Source of the DNA: Halopseudomonas pertucinogena
Lineage (GTDB): Bacteria > Pseudomonadota > Gammaproteobacteria > Pseudomonadales > Pseudomonadaceae
DNA: 64,000 nt
Reading direction: 5' to 3'
NCBI RefSeq assembly: GCF_014646575.1
Contig: NZ_BMNN01000003.1
Coordinates: 89,172 to 153,171, forward strand
Numbering within the stretch: position 1 is the first letter of the stretch; each line of letters opens with the position of its first letter. Below the pieces are notes generated by a model. It saw nothing but the letters and a program-made list of their open reading frames with translations, was not told the DNA's origin and made no database searches. Below, in pieces: positions 16,421 through 26,081 of this stretch. The position numbers and the translations under genes were made by a program.

Positions 16421-17457
16421 GTGACCCGCGCCGTATTCATGTGATTGCTGCCGTCATTCGCGATGGGCAGGGTCGGATTCTCATTGCCAGGCGCCCCGAC
16501 CATGTGCATATGGGTGGGTTGTGGGAATTTCCCGGGGGCAAGCTGGAGCGGGATGAAGCGCGCTTTGATGGGCTTGTGCGGGAGTTGCGGGAGGAGCTGG
16601 GGATCGGTGTGACCGAGGCCCGGCCCTTGCTGGACATTCGGCATGATTATCCTGATAAATCGGTGCGGTTGGATGTGTGGTTGGTGACCGGTTTTGAGGG
16701 TGAAGCGCATGGGGCGGAGGGTCAGCCGGTGCGCTGGGTGTCGTCTTGTGAGCTGGATGAGTATGAATTTCCTGCAGCCAATGGTCCTATTGTGCGGGCG
16801 GCGCAGTTGCCGGAGCGGTATTTGATTACCCCGGATGTGTCGGACGAGGCGGAGTTGTTTGCCGGGTTGCAGCGGGCGCGTGAGGCGGGGATTCGGCTGG
16901 TGCAGTTGCGGCAGACGGGGATGAGTGCTGAGGCTTATGCGGCGCTGGTTGAGCGGGTGATCGCGGAGTTTGGGGATGCGTTTCGGTTGATGGTGAAGGG
17001 GGATGAGGCGCCGGGGTGGGCGGGGGTTGGGTGGCATTTGACCAGTAGGCAGTTGCGGGAGTTGTGGCAACGGCAGCAGGGGCGTCCTTCGGACGCCTAT
17101 CGCGGCGGGGTCGCCGCTCCTACGGGGGGAGGTGTGGCGGCCTCTTCCGTTGTAGGAGCCCCGACCCCAGGGCGATTGGGAGGTGCGGGTGGAACGCTGC
17201 TGGCCGCGTCCTGCCACAATGCCGAGGAGCTGGCCATGGCTGCGGAGCTTGGGGTGGATTTTGTTACCTTGTCGCCGGTATTGCCTACCGCCACCCATCC
17301 CGATGCCCAGCCGCTGGGCTGGGAGCGCGCCAGGGAGCTGATCGACTCGGTGAATATGCCTGTGTATCTGTTGGGCGGGATGACAGCTGAGGAGTTGCCT
17401 GAGGCGTTTGAGGTTGGGGCTCAGGGGATTGCGGCGATTCGGGGGTTGTGGGGGTAG
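16417..17457 (+). CDS. mutT: Nudix (MutT-like) hydrolase fused to a ThiE-like domain, with an in-frame REP insertion
   Basis: A 346-residue two-domain protein starting at a GTG that overlaps the yacG stop. Residues about 5-130 are a Nudix domain with G41-x5-E47 and REL-REEL-GI (R55, E56, E59, E60, G62) complete, expected to clean 8-oxo-dGTP from the nucleotide pool. Residues about 140-346 resemble thiamine-phosphate synthase ([38 protein letters not shown]-type sequence, [10 protein letters not shown]), a fusion common in Pseudomonas and probably not a functional ThiE. Residues about 223-257 are encoded by an inverted pair of REP elements (17082-17180), so this protein carries roughly 30 extra residues compared with usual homologues of about 315. 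The frame stays open. Confidence 0.88.
   Translation: MSDPRRIHVIAAVIRDGQGRILIARRPDHVHMGGLWEFPGGKLERDEARFDGLVRELREELGIGVTEARPLLDIRHDYPDKSVRLDVWLVTGFEGEAHGAEGQPVRWVSSCELDEYEFPAANGPIVRAAQLPERYLITPDVSDEAELFAGLQRAREAGIRLVQLRQTGMSAEAYAALVERVIAEFGDAFRLMVKGDEAPGWAGVGWHLTSRQLRELWQRQQGRPSDAYRGGVAAPTGGGVAASSVVGAPTPGRLGGAGGTLLAASCHNAEELAMAAELGVDFVTLSPVLPTATHPDAQPLGWERARELIDSVNMPVYLLGGMTAEELPEAFEVGAQGIAAIRGLWG
17082..17180. repeat. Inverted REP pair inside the Nudix/ThiE coding sequence
   Basis: The left copy (17082-17123) has the hairpin GCGTCC-TTC-GGACGC, then CTATCGCGGCGGGGTCGCCG and CTCCTAC. The right copy (17152-17180) is the reverse orientation GTAGGAGCCCCGACCCCAGG then GCGATTGGG. Head-to-head pairs of this type are REPINs/BIMEs. 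This one lies fully in the reading frame. Confidence 0.9.
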
Positions 17458-17501
17458 GTAGGCCTTTGGCTCGGAGTCGGCGGTTTGATGAGGCACCGGA
17501 T

Positions 17502-17526
17502 GGCCGAGATGGAACTCGGCCTTCCA
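17502..17526. repeat. Single copy of the second palindromic repeat family
   Basis: GGCCGAGATGGAACTCGGCC followed by TTCCA, in the 144-bp gap between the convergent Nudix gene and ispH. The same unit is amplified at 25425-25905. Confidence 0.85.
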
Positions 17527-17601
17527 TAGGCGGCGTGGCGCTCTGGCGGCGCCGACCCGCCTTGAATCCCGGGGCGGGTGGGTGCCCGGCGCTTGGTGGA
17601 T

Positions 17602-18549
17602 TCAGCTGATCTCTTTTACTCGCAGCTCTTTCGGCATGCTGAATACGATGTTTTCTTCCCGGCCGTCCAGCTCCTGAACGCTGTCCGCTCCGCTGTCGCG
17701 CAGGTGCCTGATGACCTGCTGCACCAGTACGTCGGGGGCTGAGGCGCCAGCGGTGACGCCGATGTTGGTGACGCCTTCCAGCCATTCGGGGCGGATCTCT
17801 TCGGCTCCATCGATCAGGTAGGCCGGCGTGCCCATGCGGTCGGACAGTTCGCGCAGGCGGTTGGAGTTGGAACTGTTGGGGCTGCCGACCACCAGTACCA
17901 GATCACATTCGCTGGCCAGCTGTTTGACGGCGTCCTGGCGGTTCTGGGTGGCGTAGCAGATGTCGTCCTTGCGCGGGCCTTCGATCAGCGGGAAGTGCTC
18001 GCGCAGCGCGTCGATGACCTTGGCGGTGTCGTCCATCGACAGGGTGGTCTGGGTGACGAAGGCCAGGCGGCTGGGGTCTTTTACCTGCAGTCTGGCGACA
18101 TCTTCCTCGTTTTCTACCAGGTAGATGGTGCCGCCGGTGCTGGTGTCGTACTGGCCCATGGTGCCTTCCACCTCAGGGTGGCCGGCGTGGCCGATCAGTA
18201 CACACTCGCGGCCGTCGCGGCTGTAGCGCATCACTTCCATATGTACCTTGGTGACCAGCGGGCAAGTGGCGTCAAACACCTTCAGCTTTCGGACCCTGGC
18301 TTCTTCCTGCACGGCTTTGGACACGCCGTGGGCGCTGAAGATGACGACAACGTCATCGGGGATTTCATGCAGCTCGTCAACGAACACCGCCCCGCGGTTG
18401 CGCAGGTCCTCTACCACGAACTTGTTGTGCACCACTTCATGACGCACGTAGATCGGTGGACCGAACACTTCCAGGGCGCGGTTGACGATTTCGATAGCCC
18501 GGTCGACGCCGGCACAGAAGCCGCGCGGATTGGCCAGTTTGATTTGCAT
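17602..18549 (-). CDS. ispH: 4-hydroxy-3-methylbut-2-enyl diphosphate reductase
   Basis: A 315-residue iron-sulfur enzyme that makes IPP and DMAPP in the last step of the MEP pathway. The N terminus [20 protein letters not shown] holds the first cluster cysteine (Cys12), followed by [21 protein letters not shown] (second Cys), [10 protein letters not shown] and the third Cys in [24 protein letters not shown] and [11 protein letters not shown] are substrate-binding motifs. Length is standard. It follows fkpB after 50 bp and is the last gene of the ileS-lspA-fkpB-ispH group. Confidence 0.96.
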   Translation of the reverse strand: MQIKLANPRGFCAGVDRAIEIVNRALEVFGPPIYVRHEVVHNKFVVEDLRNRGAVFVDELHEIPDDVVVIFSAHGVSKAVQEEARVRKLKVFDATCPLVTKVHMEVMRYSRDGRECVLIGHAGHPEVEGTMGQYDTSTGGTIYLVENEEDVARLQVKDPSRLAFVTQTTLSMDDTAKVIDALREHFPLIEGPRKDDICYATQNRQDAVKQLASECDLVLVVGSPNSSNSNRLRELSDRMGTPAYLIDGAEEIRPEWLEGVTNIGVTAGASAPDVLVQQVIRHLRDSGADSVQELDGREENIVFSMPKELRVKEIS

Positions 18550-18599
18550 GGAAAGCCTCGAATGCTGGGTCGTGAACGGGAAGACTGTCGTACTCTACC

Positions 18600-19040
18600 T
18601 CAGACAGCCTTCACGGCGATAATTTCTACCTCGAAGGTGATGGTCTTGCCTGCCAGGGGGTGGTTGAAGTCGATATCCACCACGGTGTCGTGGATGGTCT
18701 TGACCACGCCGGGCATCTCCCCGCCGGCGGCATCCCTGAAGATGATCAGCAGGCCCGGCTCCAGCTCCATATCGGTGAAGTTGTCCAGCGGCATGGTCTG
18801 GATGTTCTGCTCGTTGCCAGGGCCGAAGCCGCGCTCGGGCTCGATCTCGAAGGTGCGCTGGTCGCCAGCCTTGAGGCCGAAAAGCACCTGCTCGAAGCCG
18901 GGGAGCAGGCTGCCGTCGCCTACTGTAAAGGTTGCCGGGGCCTTGCTGGTGGTGGTGTCGACCACTTCGCCGTTGGGGAGCTTGAGGGTGAAGTGGAGGG
19001 TTACCTGGGTGTTCTGGGCTATGCGTTGGATGTCGGTCAT
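18600..19040 (-). CDS. fkpB: FKBP-type peptidyl-prolyl isomerase (SlpA-like)
   Basis: A 146-residue SlpA-family isomerase. The start at 19040 (MTDIQRIAQNTQVTLHFTL) is chosen because upstream in-frame sequence is repeat DNA. The FKBP core is split by the IF insert (ERGFGPGNEQNIQTMPLDNF), as in the SlpA/SlyD group; GSLLPGFEQVLFGLKAGDQRTFEI and DFNHPLAGKTITFEVEI are signature stretches. It is a cytoplasmic prolyl isomerase and chaperone. It sits between lspA and ispH; the 262-bp gap from lspA is filled by repeats, whereas these genes are normally close together. Confidence 0.92.
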   Translation of the reverse strand: MTDIQRIAQNTQVTLHFTLKLPNGEVVDTTTSKAPATFTVGDGSLLPGFEQVLFGLKAGDQRTFEIEPERGFGPGNEQNIQTMPLDNFTDMELEPGLLIIFRDAAGGEMPGVVKTIHDTVVDIDFNHPLAGKTITFEVEIIAVKAV

Positions 19041-19083
19041 GTGTTGGGTCTCGTTTTTGCTTGGGGGCTTTGCCTTGGGGCTC

Positions 19084-19300
19084 CCCCTCTCCCCAACCCT
19101 CTCCCGCGAGGGGAGAGGGGGCTGGCCGTGCAGGCTGGTTGTTCTTTTGTAGTTCTGACTCCTGAAAAAGAGACAGAACCACATGGAGGTTGAAGCTTTA
19201 TCCCGCTCTCCCCTTGCGGGACAGGCGTAGCGCAGAACAGCCGCAGGCTGGTCCGAAGGGTGAGCCCCGCAGGGCGAGTAATGGGGCCGGGGGAGAGGGA
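19084..19300. repeat. Composite CTCTCC-rich repeat between lspA and fkpB
   Basis: The left part (19097-19120) is a hairpin CCCTCTCCC-GCGA-GGGGAGAGGG; the right part (19201-19300) starts GCTCTCCCCTTGCGGGACAG, runs through CGTAGCGCAGAACAGCCGCAG and ends GGGGGAGAGGG. Together they look like one dispersed element of about 210 bp whose ends are inverted copies of CTCTCCCC. Such GGGGAGAGGG sequences are widespread in gammaproteobacteria. No coding potential is convincing. Confidence 0.7.
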
Positions 19301-19302
19301 AG

Positions 19303-19803
19303 TCAGTCCCGCACCCTCTCCTTCTTCGGCCAGAACATATCCACTATCAACATCGCCGCCCCCACCGTTATCGCACTGTCCGCAATATTGAATGCCGGAA
19401 AGAACCACTCCTGTTGCCAGTGCACCAGAATGAAGTCCACCACGTGGCCATGCACGATCCTGTCGTACAGGTTGCCAAGGGCGCCGCCGAGTATCAATGC
19501 CAGGGCGACCGGTTCCAGCCACTTGTCGCGGTTGAGGCGCGCAAGCCATACCAGCAGCATGACGCTGACACCCACCGCGACGGCGATGAAGAACCAGCGC
19601 TGCCAGCCACCGGCGTCGGACAGGAAGCTGAAGGCCGCGCCGGTGTTATAGGCCAGCGTAAAACTGAACAGGCCGTCGATCAGCGGCACCTGCTGGTACA
19701 GGCTCAGGCTGGATTCGGCGAGCCATTTGCTCGCCAGGTCCAGCACAATCACCACCCCACTCAGCCACAACCACACCAGCCCACTGCGGCGCACATCAGG
19801 CAT
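19303..19803 (-). CDS. lspA: Lipoprotein signal peptidase
   Basis: A 166-residue inner-membrane aspartyl peptidase that removes signal peptides from diacylglyceryl-prolipoproteins, such as LpoA and DolP encoded in this window. Four hydrophobic segments are visible. [40 protein letters not shown] and [14 protein letters not shown] are the family motifs, with the catalytic Asp pair in the last two. The start at 19803 ([11 protein letters not shown]) gives the normal length and overlaps the ileS stop by 8 bp. Confidence 0.95.
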   Translation of the reverse strand: MPDVRRSGLVWLWLSGVVIVLDLASKWLAESSLSLYQQVPLIDGLFSFTLAYNTGAAFSFLSDAGGWQRWFFIAVAVGVSVMLLVWLARLNRDKWLEPVALALILGGALGNLYDRIVHGHVVDFILVHWQQEWFFPAFNIADSAITVGAAMLIVDMFWPKKERVRD

Positions 19804-22627
19804 GCTGACGCACCTCGCCCGGGCCTTCGATGTTGGTGACGCAGCGGCCGCAGATTTCGGGATGCGCGGCGTGGGTGCCGACGTCCGGGAGGAAGTGCCA
19901 GCAGCGCACGCACTTGCCGTGGCCGGATTTGACGATGCTGAGCTTGAGGCCGGGGACCTCTGTGGCAACAGCGCTCTCCCCTGCCTCGGCCAGCGGCGCG
20001 ATGCGGGCGGCGGAGGTGATCAGCACGAAGCGCAGTTCATCGCCCAGTTTGTTCAGGATGGCGCTGAGCTGTTCGTCGGCGTACAGGGTCACTTCGGCCT
20101 GCAGGTTGCCGCCGAGCACCTTGGCGTTACGCAGGTTTTCCAGTTCCTTGTTCACGGCGATCTTCACGTTCTGGACCTTGTCCCAGAAGGCGCGGTCCAG
20201 TTCGGCGTCGGCCGGCAGTGCGGTCAGGCCGTCGTACCAGGTGTTGAGCATGACTGATTCGTTACGCTCGCCCGGCAGGTACTGCCAGATTTCCTCGGCA
20301 GTAAAGGCCAGGATCGGCGCGATCCAGCGCACCAGCGCTTCGGCGATGTGGTACATGGCGGTCTGGCAGGAGCGCCGTGCGGTGCTGTCGGCACCGGTGG
20401 TGTACTGGCGGTCCTTGATGATGTCCAGATAGAAGCCGCCCAGCTCCTGCACGCAGAAGTTGTGTACCTTCTGGTAGACGTTCCAGAACTTGTAGGTGTC
20501 GTAGGCTTCGCTGATTTCCTGTTGCAGCAGCAGGGCGCGGTCGACAGCCCAGCGGTCCAGGTCGAGCATCTGCTCGGGGGCCAGGGCGTGCTGTTTGGGG
20601 TCGAAGCCGTTGAGGTTCGACAGCAGAAAGCGCGTGGTATTGCGGATGCGGCGGTAGGCGTCGGCGCTGCGCTGGAGGATCTGCTTGGACACCGCCATTT
20701 CGCCGGAGTAATCCGTGGACGAGACCCACAGGCGCAGGATGTCTGCACCCAGGCTGTCGTTCACTTCCTGCGGGGCGACCACGTTGCCCAGGGATTTGGA
20801 CATCTTGCGGCCGTTCTCGTCGACCACGAAGCCGTGGGTCAGCAGGCCGCGGTACGGCGCGTGGCCGTCGATGGCGCAGGCGGTCAGCAGGGACGAGTGG
20901 AACCAGCCGCGATGCTGGTCGGAGCCTTCCAGGTACAGATCGGCACGCGGGCCTTCCTCGTGGCCCATGGGGTGCGAGCCGCGCATCACGTGCCAGTGGG
21001 TGGTGCCGGAGTCGAACCACACATCCAGGGTGTCGCTGATCTTCTCGTACTGGTCGGCCTCGTCGCCCAGCAGCTCGGCCGGGTCCAGCTTGAACCAGGC
21101 TTCGATACCTTCCTGCTCGACGCGCTTGGCGACTTCTTCCATCAGCTCGACGGTGCGCGGGTGCAGTTCACCGCTTTCCTTGTGCAGGAAGAAGGGAATC
21201 GGCACGCCCCAGTTGCGCTGACGGGAGATACACCAGTCGGGACGGCCGGCGATCATGCCGTGCAGACGGGCCTGACCCCAGGCCGGGACGAACTGGGTCT
21301 GCTCGATGGCATCCAGGGCGCGGGCACGCAGGGAGCTGCCGTCATGGGCGACCTTGTCCATGCCGACGAACCACTGGGCAGTGGCGCGATAGATCAGCGG
21401 GGTCTTGTGGCGCCAGCAGTGCATGTAGCTGTGCTGGATCACCTCGTGCTTGAGCAGCGCGCCGACCTCTTCCAGCTTGGCGACGATGTTCGGGTTGGCC
21501 TTCCAGATGAACTGGCCGCCGAAGAACGGCAGGTCGCTGACGTAGACGCCGTTGCTCTGCACCGGGTTGAGGATGTCATCGTTCTCCATGCCGTACGCCT
21601 TGCAGGTACGGAAGTCGTCCTCACCATAGGCCGGGGAGGAGTGGACGATGCCGGTACCGGCGCCGGTTTCGACGTATTCGGCCAGATTGACGGGCGAGAA
21701 GCGCTCATAGAACGGATGGCGGAAGCGGATGCCCTCCAGCGCGCTGCCTTCGCAGCGGGCGATGATCTCGCCTTCCAGGCCGTAGCGCTGCAGGCAGGAC
21801 TCGACCAGCTCCTCGGCCAGCACCAGCAGCCTGTCGCCGGTATCAACCAGCGCGTAGATGAATTCGGGGTGGACGTTCAGCGCCTGGTTGGCCGGGATGG
21901 TCCAGGGGGTGGTGGTCCAGATGACGATGCTGGCGGGCTTGGCCAGCGTGTCGTGATGGAAGGCGGTGGCGAGCTTGTCGGCATCTTCCACAACGAAGGC
22001 GACGTCGATGGCGTCGGACTTCTTGTCCTGGTATTCCACCTCGGCCTCAGCCAGAGCGGAGCCGCAGTCGAAGCACCAGTTGACCGGCTTCAGGCCCTTG
22101 AATACGAAGCCGCCCTCGACCATCTTCGCCAGCGCGCGGATCTCACCGGCCTCGTTGGGGAATTCCATGGTCTTGTAGGGATTGTCCCAGTCGCCCAGCA
22201 CGCCAAGGCGAATGAAGTCGGCCTTCTGCCCTTCGATCTGCTCGGCGGCGTAGTCACGGCAGCGCTCGCGGGTCTTGTCCGCGGGCTGGTTCTTGCCGTG
22301 GGTGGTCTCGACCTTGTGCTCGATCGGCAGGCCGTGGCAGTCCCAGCCGGGCACATAGGGGGCGTCGAAGCCGGACAGGGTGCGCGAGCGCACGATCATG
22401 TCCTTGATGATCTTGTTGACCGCGTGGCCGATGTGGATGCTGCCGTTGGCGTAGGGCGGGCCGTCGTGCAGGATGAACTGCGGGCGACCCTTGCTGGCCT
22501 CGCGAATCTTCTGGTAGAGGCCGATGCTGTCCAGACGTTTCAGGGTTTCCGGCTCGCGGGTGGGCAGGCCGGCCTTCATCGGGAAGTCCGTTGCGGGCAG
22601 GTTCAGCGTCGCTTTGTAATCAGTCAT
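19796..22627 (-). CDS. ileS: Isoleucyl-tRNA synthetase
   Basis: A 943-residue class I aminoacyl-tRNA synthetase. The HIGH motif is in [14 protein letters not shown] near residue 66, the KMSKS motif in [13 protein letters not shown] near residue 605, and the editing domain includes [17 protein letters not shown]. The C-terminal zinc finger uses CVRCWHF and CGRCV. It is of the bacterial type 1. It overlaps lspA by 8 bp and follows ribF after 9 bp, the conserved ribF-ileS-lspA order. Confidence 0.97.
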   Translation of the reverse strand: MTDYKATLNLPATDFPMKAGLPTREPETLKRLDSIGLYQKIREASKGRPQFILHDGPPYANGSIHIGHAVNKIIKDMIVRSRTLSGFDAPYVPGWDCHGLPIEHKVETTHGKNQPADKTRERCRDYAAEQIEGQKADFIRLGVLGDWDNPYKTMEFPNEAGEIRALAKMVEGGFVFKGLKPVNWCFDCGSALAEAEVEYQDKKSDAIDVAFVVEDADKLATAFHHDTLAKPASIVIWTTTPWTIPANQALNVHPEFIYALVDTGDRLLVLAEELVESCLQRYGLEGEIIARCEGSALEGIRFRHPFYERFSPVNLAEYVETGAGTGIVHSSPAYGEDDFRTCKAYGMENDDILNPVQSNGVYVSDLPFFGGQFIWKANPNIVAKLEEVGALLKHEVIQHSYMHCWRHKTPLIYRATAQWFVGMDKVAHDGSSLRARALDAIEQTQFVPAWGQARLHGMIAGRPDWCISRQRNWGVPIPFFLHKESGELHPRTVELMEEVAKRVEQEGIEAWFKLDPAELLGDEADQYEKISDTLDVWFDSGTTHWHVMRGSHPMGHEEGPRADLYLEGSDQHRGWFHSSLLTACAIDGHAPYRGLLTHGFVVDENGRKMSKSLGNVVAPQEVNDSLGADILRLWVSSTDYSGEMAVSKQILQRSADAYRRIRNTTRFLLSNLNGFDPKQHALAPEQMLDLDRWAVDRALLLQQEISEAYDTYKFWNVYQKVHNFCVQELGGFYLDIIKDRQYTTGADSTARRSCQTAMYHIAEALVRWIAPILAFTAEEIWQYLPGERNESVMLNTWYDGLTALPADAELDRAFWDKVQNVKIAVNKELENLRNAKVLGGNLQAEVTLYADEQLSAILNKLGDELRFVLITSAARIAPLAEAGESAVATEVPGLKLSIVKSGHGKCVRCWHFLPDVGTHAAHPEICGRCVTNIEGPGEVRQHA

Positions 22628-22636
22628 CGTCCTGGC

Positions 22637-23575
22637 TCACTTGTTCAGTTCGGCGGCCCATTGGGCCCGTGCGGTGTCGAAATCAGCCTTGATGGCGTCC
22701 TGCAAGGCTTGCAGCGAGTCGAAACGCTGTTCGTCACGCAGTTTTTCATGGAATACCACGGTAATGCGGCGGCCGTAGAGGTCGCCGCTGAAGTCCAGCA
22801 GGTGTACTTCCAGATGGGGGCGGCCGTCTCCTTCCACCGTCGGCCGGCTGCCTATGTTGGCTACCCCCAGCTGGCGCGTGCCGTCCAGCTCGACGCTGAC
22901 CCGGAACACACCGTTGAGCGGTGCGCTGAGGCGCTTGAGCTGGACGTTGGCAGTGGGCGCGCCCAGTTTACGGCCAAGCTTCTGGCCGTGCAGTACGCGA
23001 CCTGTGATGCTGAACGGGCGTCCCAGCAGGCGCTCGGCCATATCGAAATCGGCTTCGGCCAGCACCTGGCGCACCCGGGTGCTGCTGACGCGCTCGCCGT
23101 TGTCGGCAATGGTATCGGCGGACTGCACGGTGAAGCCGTCGACCTGACCGCGCTGCTGCAGCAGATCGAAGTCACCGGCGCGGTCACAGCCGAAGCGGAA
23201 GTCGTCACCGACCTCCAGATGCTTCACACCGAGACCGTCGATCAGCACCTGCTGGATGAACTCGTCCGCCGCCAGCTCGCGCAGACGGCGGTTGAAGGCC
23301 AGGCACAATACCCGGTCAACGCCCTGCTCTTCCAGCAGCGCCAGCTTGTCGCGCAGACGGGTCAGGCGTGGCGGCGCGCTCTGGGGCGCAAAGAACTCCC
23401 GCGGCTGGGGCTCGAAGATCACCACGCAAACGGGCAGCCCGAGGCGCTCGCCATGGGTCTTCAGGCGCTTGAGAATCGCCCGATGACCGGCATGCACGCC
23501 GTCGAAATTCCCGATTGTCGCCACGCATCCCCGATGACGGGGGCGCAGATTGTGCAGGCCGCGGACCAGTTCCAT
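22637..23575 (-). CDS. ribF: Bifunctional riboflavin kinase / FAD synthetase
   Basis: A 312-residue enzyme that phosphorylates riboflavin to FMN and adenylates FMN to FAD. The N-terminal nucleotidyltransferase domain shows GNFDGVHAGHRAIL near residue 22 and RLRDKLALLEEQGVD; the C-terminal kinase domain has GRPFSITGRVLHGQKLGRKLG-type sequence, PTANVQL, GVANIGSRPTV and EVHLLDFSGDLYG. The start at 23575 (MELVRGLHNLRP) gives the family length; longer in-frame sequence upstream runs into a REP. ileS follows after 9 bp. Confidence 0.95.
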   Translation of the reverse strand: MELVRGLHNLRPRHRGCVATIGNFDGVHAGHRAILKRLKTHGERLGLPVCVVIFEPQPREFFAPQSAPPRLTRLRDKLALLEEQGVDRVLCLAFNRRLRELAADEFIQQVLIDGLGVKHLEVGDDFRFGCDRAGDFDLLQQRGQVDGFTVQSADTIADNGERVSSTRVRQVLAEADFDMAERLLGRPFSITGRVLHGQKLGRKLGAPTANVQLKRLSAPLNGVFRVSVELDGTRQLGVANIGSRPTVEGDGRPHLEVHLLDFSGDLYGRRITVVFHEKLRDEQRFDSLQALQDAIKADFDTARAQWAAELNK

Positions 23576-23651
23576 AAAGCTCGATATTGGCAGAGAAGTC
23601 AAAGCGGCCAAGTATACAGGGTTACGGGGGGTGGCGTCATGGGGCGATGTG

Positions 23652-23679
23652 GTGGGAGCCCCGACCTCGGGGCGATGGG
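23652..23679. repeat. REP element between ribF and murJ
   Basis: GTGGGAGCCCCGACCTCGGG followed by GCGATGGG, the reverse orientation of the main REP family, fills the middle of a 133-bp gap. Confidence 0.85.
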
Positions 23680-23708
23680 TTCCGGTGCCCTCGGTGGCCA
23701 CATAAAAC

Positions 23709-25277
23709 CTACCGCCGCAAATGCCGCATCCGCATGCCCGTCGCCGCCAGCGCAACCACAAACACGGCGATACCGGCCAGCACCAGCACGGTCATCTCCC
23801 ATACCTTCTGCTGCCAACCCCAATCAAACCATTGCTGCACATCCTGCCCCAGCCACATCACCACCGCAGCCAGCGCAGCGCAGGCAATAATCAGCCTGAG
23901 AGTGAACATCGGCCAGCCAGGCTGGGCCTGATACACACCGATCTTGCGCAGCCCCCACCACAACATCCCAGCGTTGAGCAGCGCAGACAGCGAGGTTGCC
24001 AGGGCCAGGCCGACATGCGCCAGCGGCCACACCAGAATCAGGTTCAGGCCCATGTTGGCGACCATGCAGATCACCGCGATACGTACCGGCGTCTTCATGT
24101 CCTGACGAGCGAAATAGCCGGGCGCCAGCACCTTGATCAGCATGAACGTCATCACCCCCACGGCGTACGCACGCAGGGCGTTGGCCGACTGCACCACGTC
24201 GCGCTCGGTCATGGCACCGTAATGGAACAGCGTGGCAATCAGCGGCTCGGCCAGCAGCAATAACGCCAGCGCCGCCGGCACGCCTACCAGCAGCACCATG
24301 CGCACTGCCCAGTCCAGCGTCGCGGCGAAGGCCTTCGGGTCTTCACCGGCATGCTGACGCGACAGCGCCGGCAGAATCACCGTGCCGATGGCAATCCCGA
24401 AAGCCCCCAGCGGCAGCTCAGACAGGCGGTCAGCGTAATACAGCCACGAAATGCTGCCCGTCTGCAGGAACGACGCCAGCACGGTATCCAGCAGCAGGTT
24501 GATCTGACTGACCGACACGCCGAACAGCGCCGGCACCATAAGCGTCATGATGCGTTTTACACCTTCATGGCGACGGTCGGGTCGCGGGATCGGCAGCAGT
24601 CTGATCTGCGCGAGGAACGGCAGCTGAAACAGCAGCTGCACCACCCCAGCGATGAATACACCCCAGGCCAGCGCGAGAATCGGCTGATCGAAGTAGGGAG
24701 TCATGAGGACGGTCGCGCCGATCATGCACACATTGAGCAGCACCGGCGTAAAGGCAGGTACCGCGAAGCGTCCGTAACTGTTCAGGATCGAGCCGCACAG
24801 GGCGGTCAGCGAGATCAGGAACAGGTAGGGAAAGGTGATGCGCAGCATCTGGGTGGCCAGCTCCAGCTTCTCGGTCTGGCCGTAGAAGCCGGGGGCAAAC
24901 AGGGTGATCAGCACCGGCGCACCTGCCACCCCGATCATGGTGATGCCAGCCAGCGTCAGGCCCAGCGTGCCCGCGACCCGGTTGACCAGATTCTGCACCT
25001 CGGCGAGCGTGTATTTTGTGCGGTATTCCGAAAGCACCGGCACAAAGGCCTGGGCGAAGGCGCCCTCCGCGAACAGCCGGCGCAGGAAGTTGGGGATCTT
25101 GAAGGCGATGAAAAAGGCGTCGGCCTCGGATTTGGAGCCGAAATAGGCGGCTACCACCACGTCCCGCACCATACCCAGCACCCTGGAAAGCATGGTCATG
25201 ATGCTGACGACCATGCCGGAACGCAGGAGACTGTGGGCTTTGTCGTCGGGCTTGGGCGGCGGTGTGGTTTCGGTCAT
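23709..25277 (-). CDS. murJ: Lipid II flippase MurJ
   Basis: A 522-residue MOP-family inner-membrane transporter with about 14 hydrophobic helices that flips lipid II to the periplasm. Family stretches include SRVLGMVRDVVVAAYFGSK near residue 33, ADAFFIAFKIPNFLRRLFAEGAFAQAFVPV, and PVLSEYRTK; further on are SISWLYYADRLSELPLGAFGIA and GYFARQDMKTPVRIA. It follows a short hydrophilic N-terminal tail. ribF follows after 133 bp. Divergent from rpsT across a large tandem-repeat region, with no clear promoter recognised. Confidence 0.95.
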   Translation of the reverse strand: MTETTPPPKPDDKAHSLLRSGMVVSIMTMLSRVLGMVRDVVVAAYFGSKSEADAFFIAFKIPNFLRRLFAEGAFAQAFVPVLSEYRTKYTLAEVQNLVNRVAGTLGLTLAGITMIGVAGAPVLITLFAPGFYGQTEKLELATQMLRITFPYLFLISLTALCGSILNSYGRFAVPAFTPVLLNVCMIGATVLMTPYFDQPILALAWGVFIAGVVQLLFQLPFLAQIRLLPIPRPDRRHEGVKRIMTLMVPALFGVSVSQINLLLDTVLASFLQTGSISWLYYADRLSELPLGAFGIAIGTVILPALSRQHAGEDPKAFAATLDWAVRMVLLVGVPAALALLLLAEPLIATLFHYGAMTERDVVQSANALRAYAVGVMTFMLIKVLAPGYFARQDMKTPVRIAVICMVANMGLNLILVWPLAHVGLALATSLSALLNAGMLWWGLRKIGVYQAQPGWPMFTLRLIIACAALAAVVMWLGQDVQQWFDWGWQQKVWEMTVLVLAGIAVFVVALAATGMRMRHLRR

Positions 25278-25424
25278 TTAATAGGATCGATCCAGGCGGT
25301 TGGTTTAGCGGCCCGCTGGTGCGCACGGTGACGACCTGTCCCGCGGAGCCGGTCAATACGGATGGGGATCATAGCGCTAACCGGTTCTGTTTGGACACTT
25401 TGTGCGAAGCGGGGATGGAGCGGC

Positions 25425-25905
25425 GAGTTCCATCTCGACACGGCGAACTCTCCGCAACCCACATGGCCGAGATGGAACTCGGCCCTCCAAGGAACCAGCA
25501 CTTTCTGCGTTTCGCCGGCGGTCGTGTGATAAGCCGCAACGCTGCTCACTCTGGGAATGTCGAGTTCCATCTCGACACAGCGAGCTCTCTGCAACCCACA
25601 TGGCCGAGATGGAACTCGGCCCTCCAAGGAACCGGCACCTTCTGCGTTTCGCTGGTGGTCGCGTGATAAGCCGCAGCGCTGCTCAGTCCTGGGAATGTCG
25701 AGTTCCATCTCGACACGGCGAGCTCTCTGCCAACCCCAATGGCCGAGATGGAACTCGGCCCTCCAAGGAACCGGCACTTTTTGCGTTTCGCCGGCGGTCG
25801 TGTGATAAGCCGCAGCGCTGCTCACTTTGGGAATGTCGAGTTCCATCTCGACACGGCGAGCTCTGCGCAACCCACTTGGCCGAGATGGAACTCGGCCCTC
25901 CATGG
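25425..25905. repeat. Tandem 138-bp repeat array with inverted palindromic arms (family 2)
   Basis: Units begin at 25425, 25562, 25700 and 25838 (spacings 137, 138, 138). Each contains the arm GAGTTCCATCTCG, about 25-30 bases of spacer, then the complementary arm CGAGATGGAACTC inside GGCCGAGATGGAACTCGGCC. The units are joined by a linker of about 75 bases holding GCGTTTCGCCGGCGGTCGTG. The fourth unit ends after its second arm. So the array is three to four amplified head-to-head palindrome pairs (REPIN-like). It fills most of the 804-bp gap between divergent murJ and rpsT. Copies differ by a few scattered bases. Confidence 0.92.
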
Positions 25906-26002
25906 TGCTGCGGGATCCGGGTTCTGTCTGTTACCATGTGCGCTGCTGGTGGGTCGGCAGCAATCGCCCCGCCAACACCTCGCGCTCGCCCGGCTTCTCC
26001 CC

Positions 26003-26031
26003 TTGACATCGGCCGGGCTGTGCGGCAAAGT
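26003..26031 (+). promoter_or_regulatory. Sigma-70 promoter of rpsT
   Basis: TTGACA and CAAAGT separated by 17 bases, about 50 bp upstream of the rpsT start. The -35 is perfect, the -10 partial. Confidence 0.6.
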
Positions 26032-26081
26032 ACGCGACCTTATTTATACCCTAATCAACCGATTTTCTGAGGAGCAAGACG

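Noticed and set aside
20348-23890. Plus-strand open frame of 1180 codons
   Set aside because: It is antisense to ileS and ribF, which are unmistakable; long antisense frames are expected in GC-rich genes.
25425-25905. CRISPR-like array
   Set aside because: Unit length 138 bp, internal palindromic arm pairs and nearly identical linkers do not fit short repeats with unique spacers, and no cas genes are near.
25274-26070. Long open frames on both strands across the murJ-rpsT gap, encoding repeated 46-residue units
   Set aside because: They arise because the 138-bp repeat is a multiple of three. They lack ribosome sites and family resemblance, and the sequence is palindromic repeat DNA.
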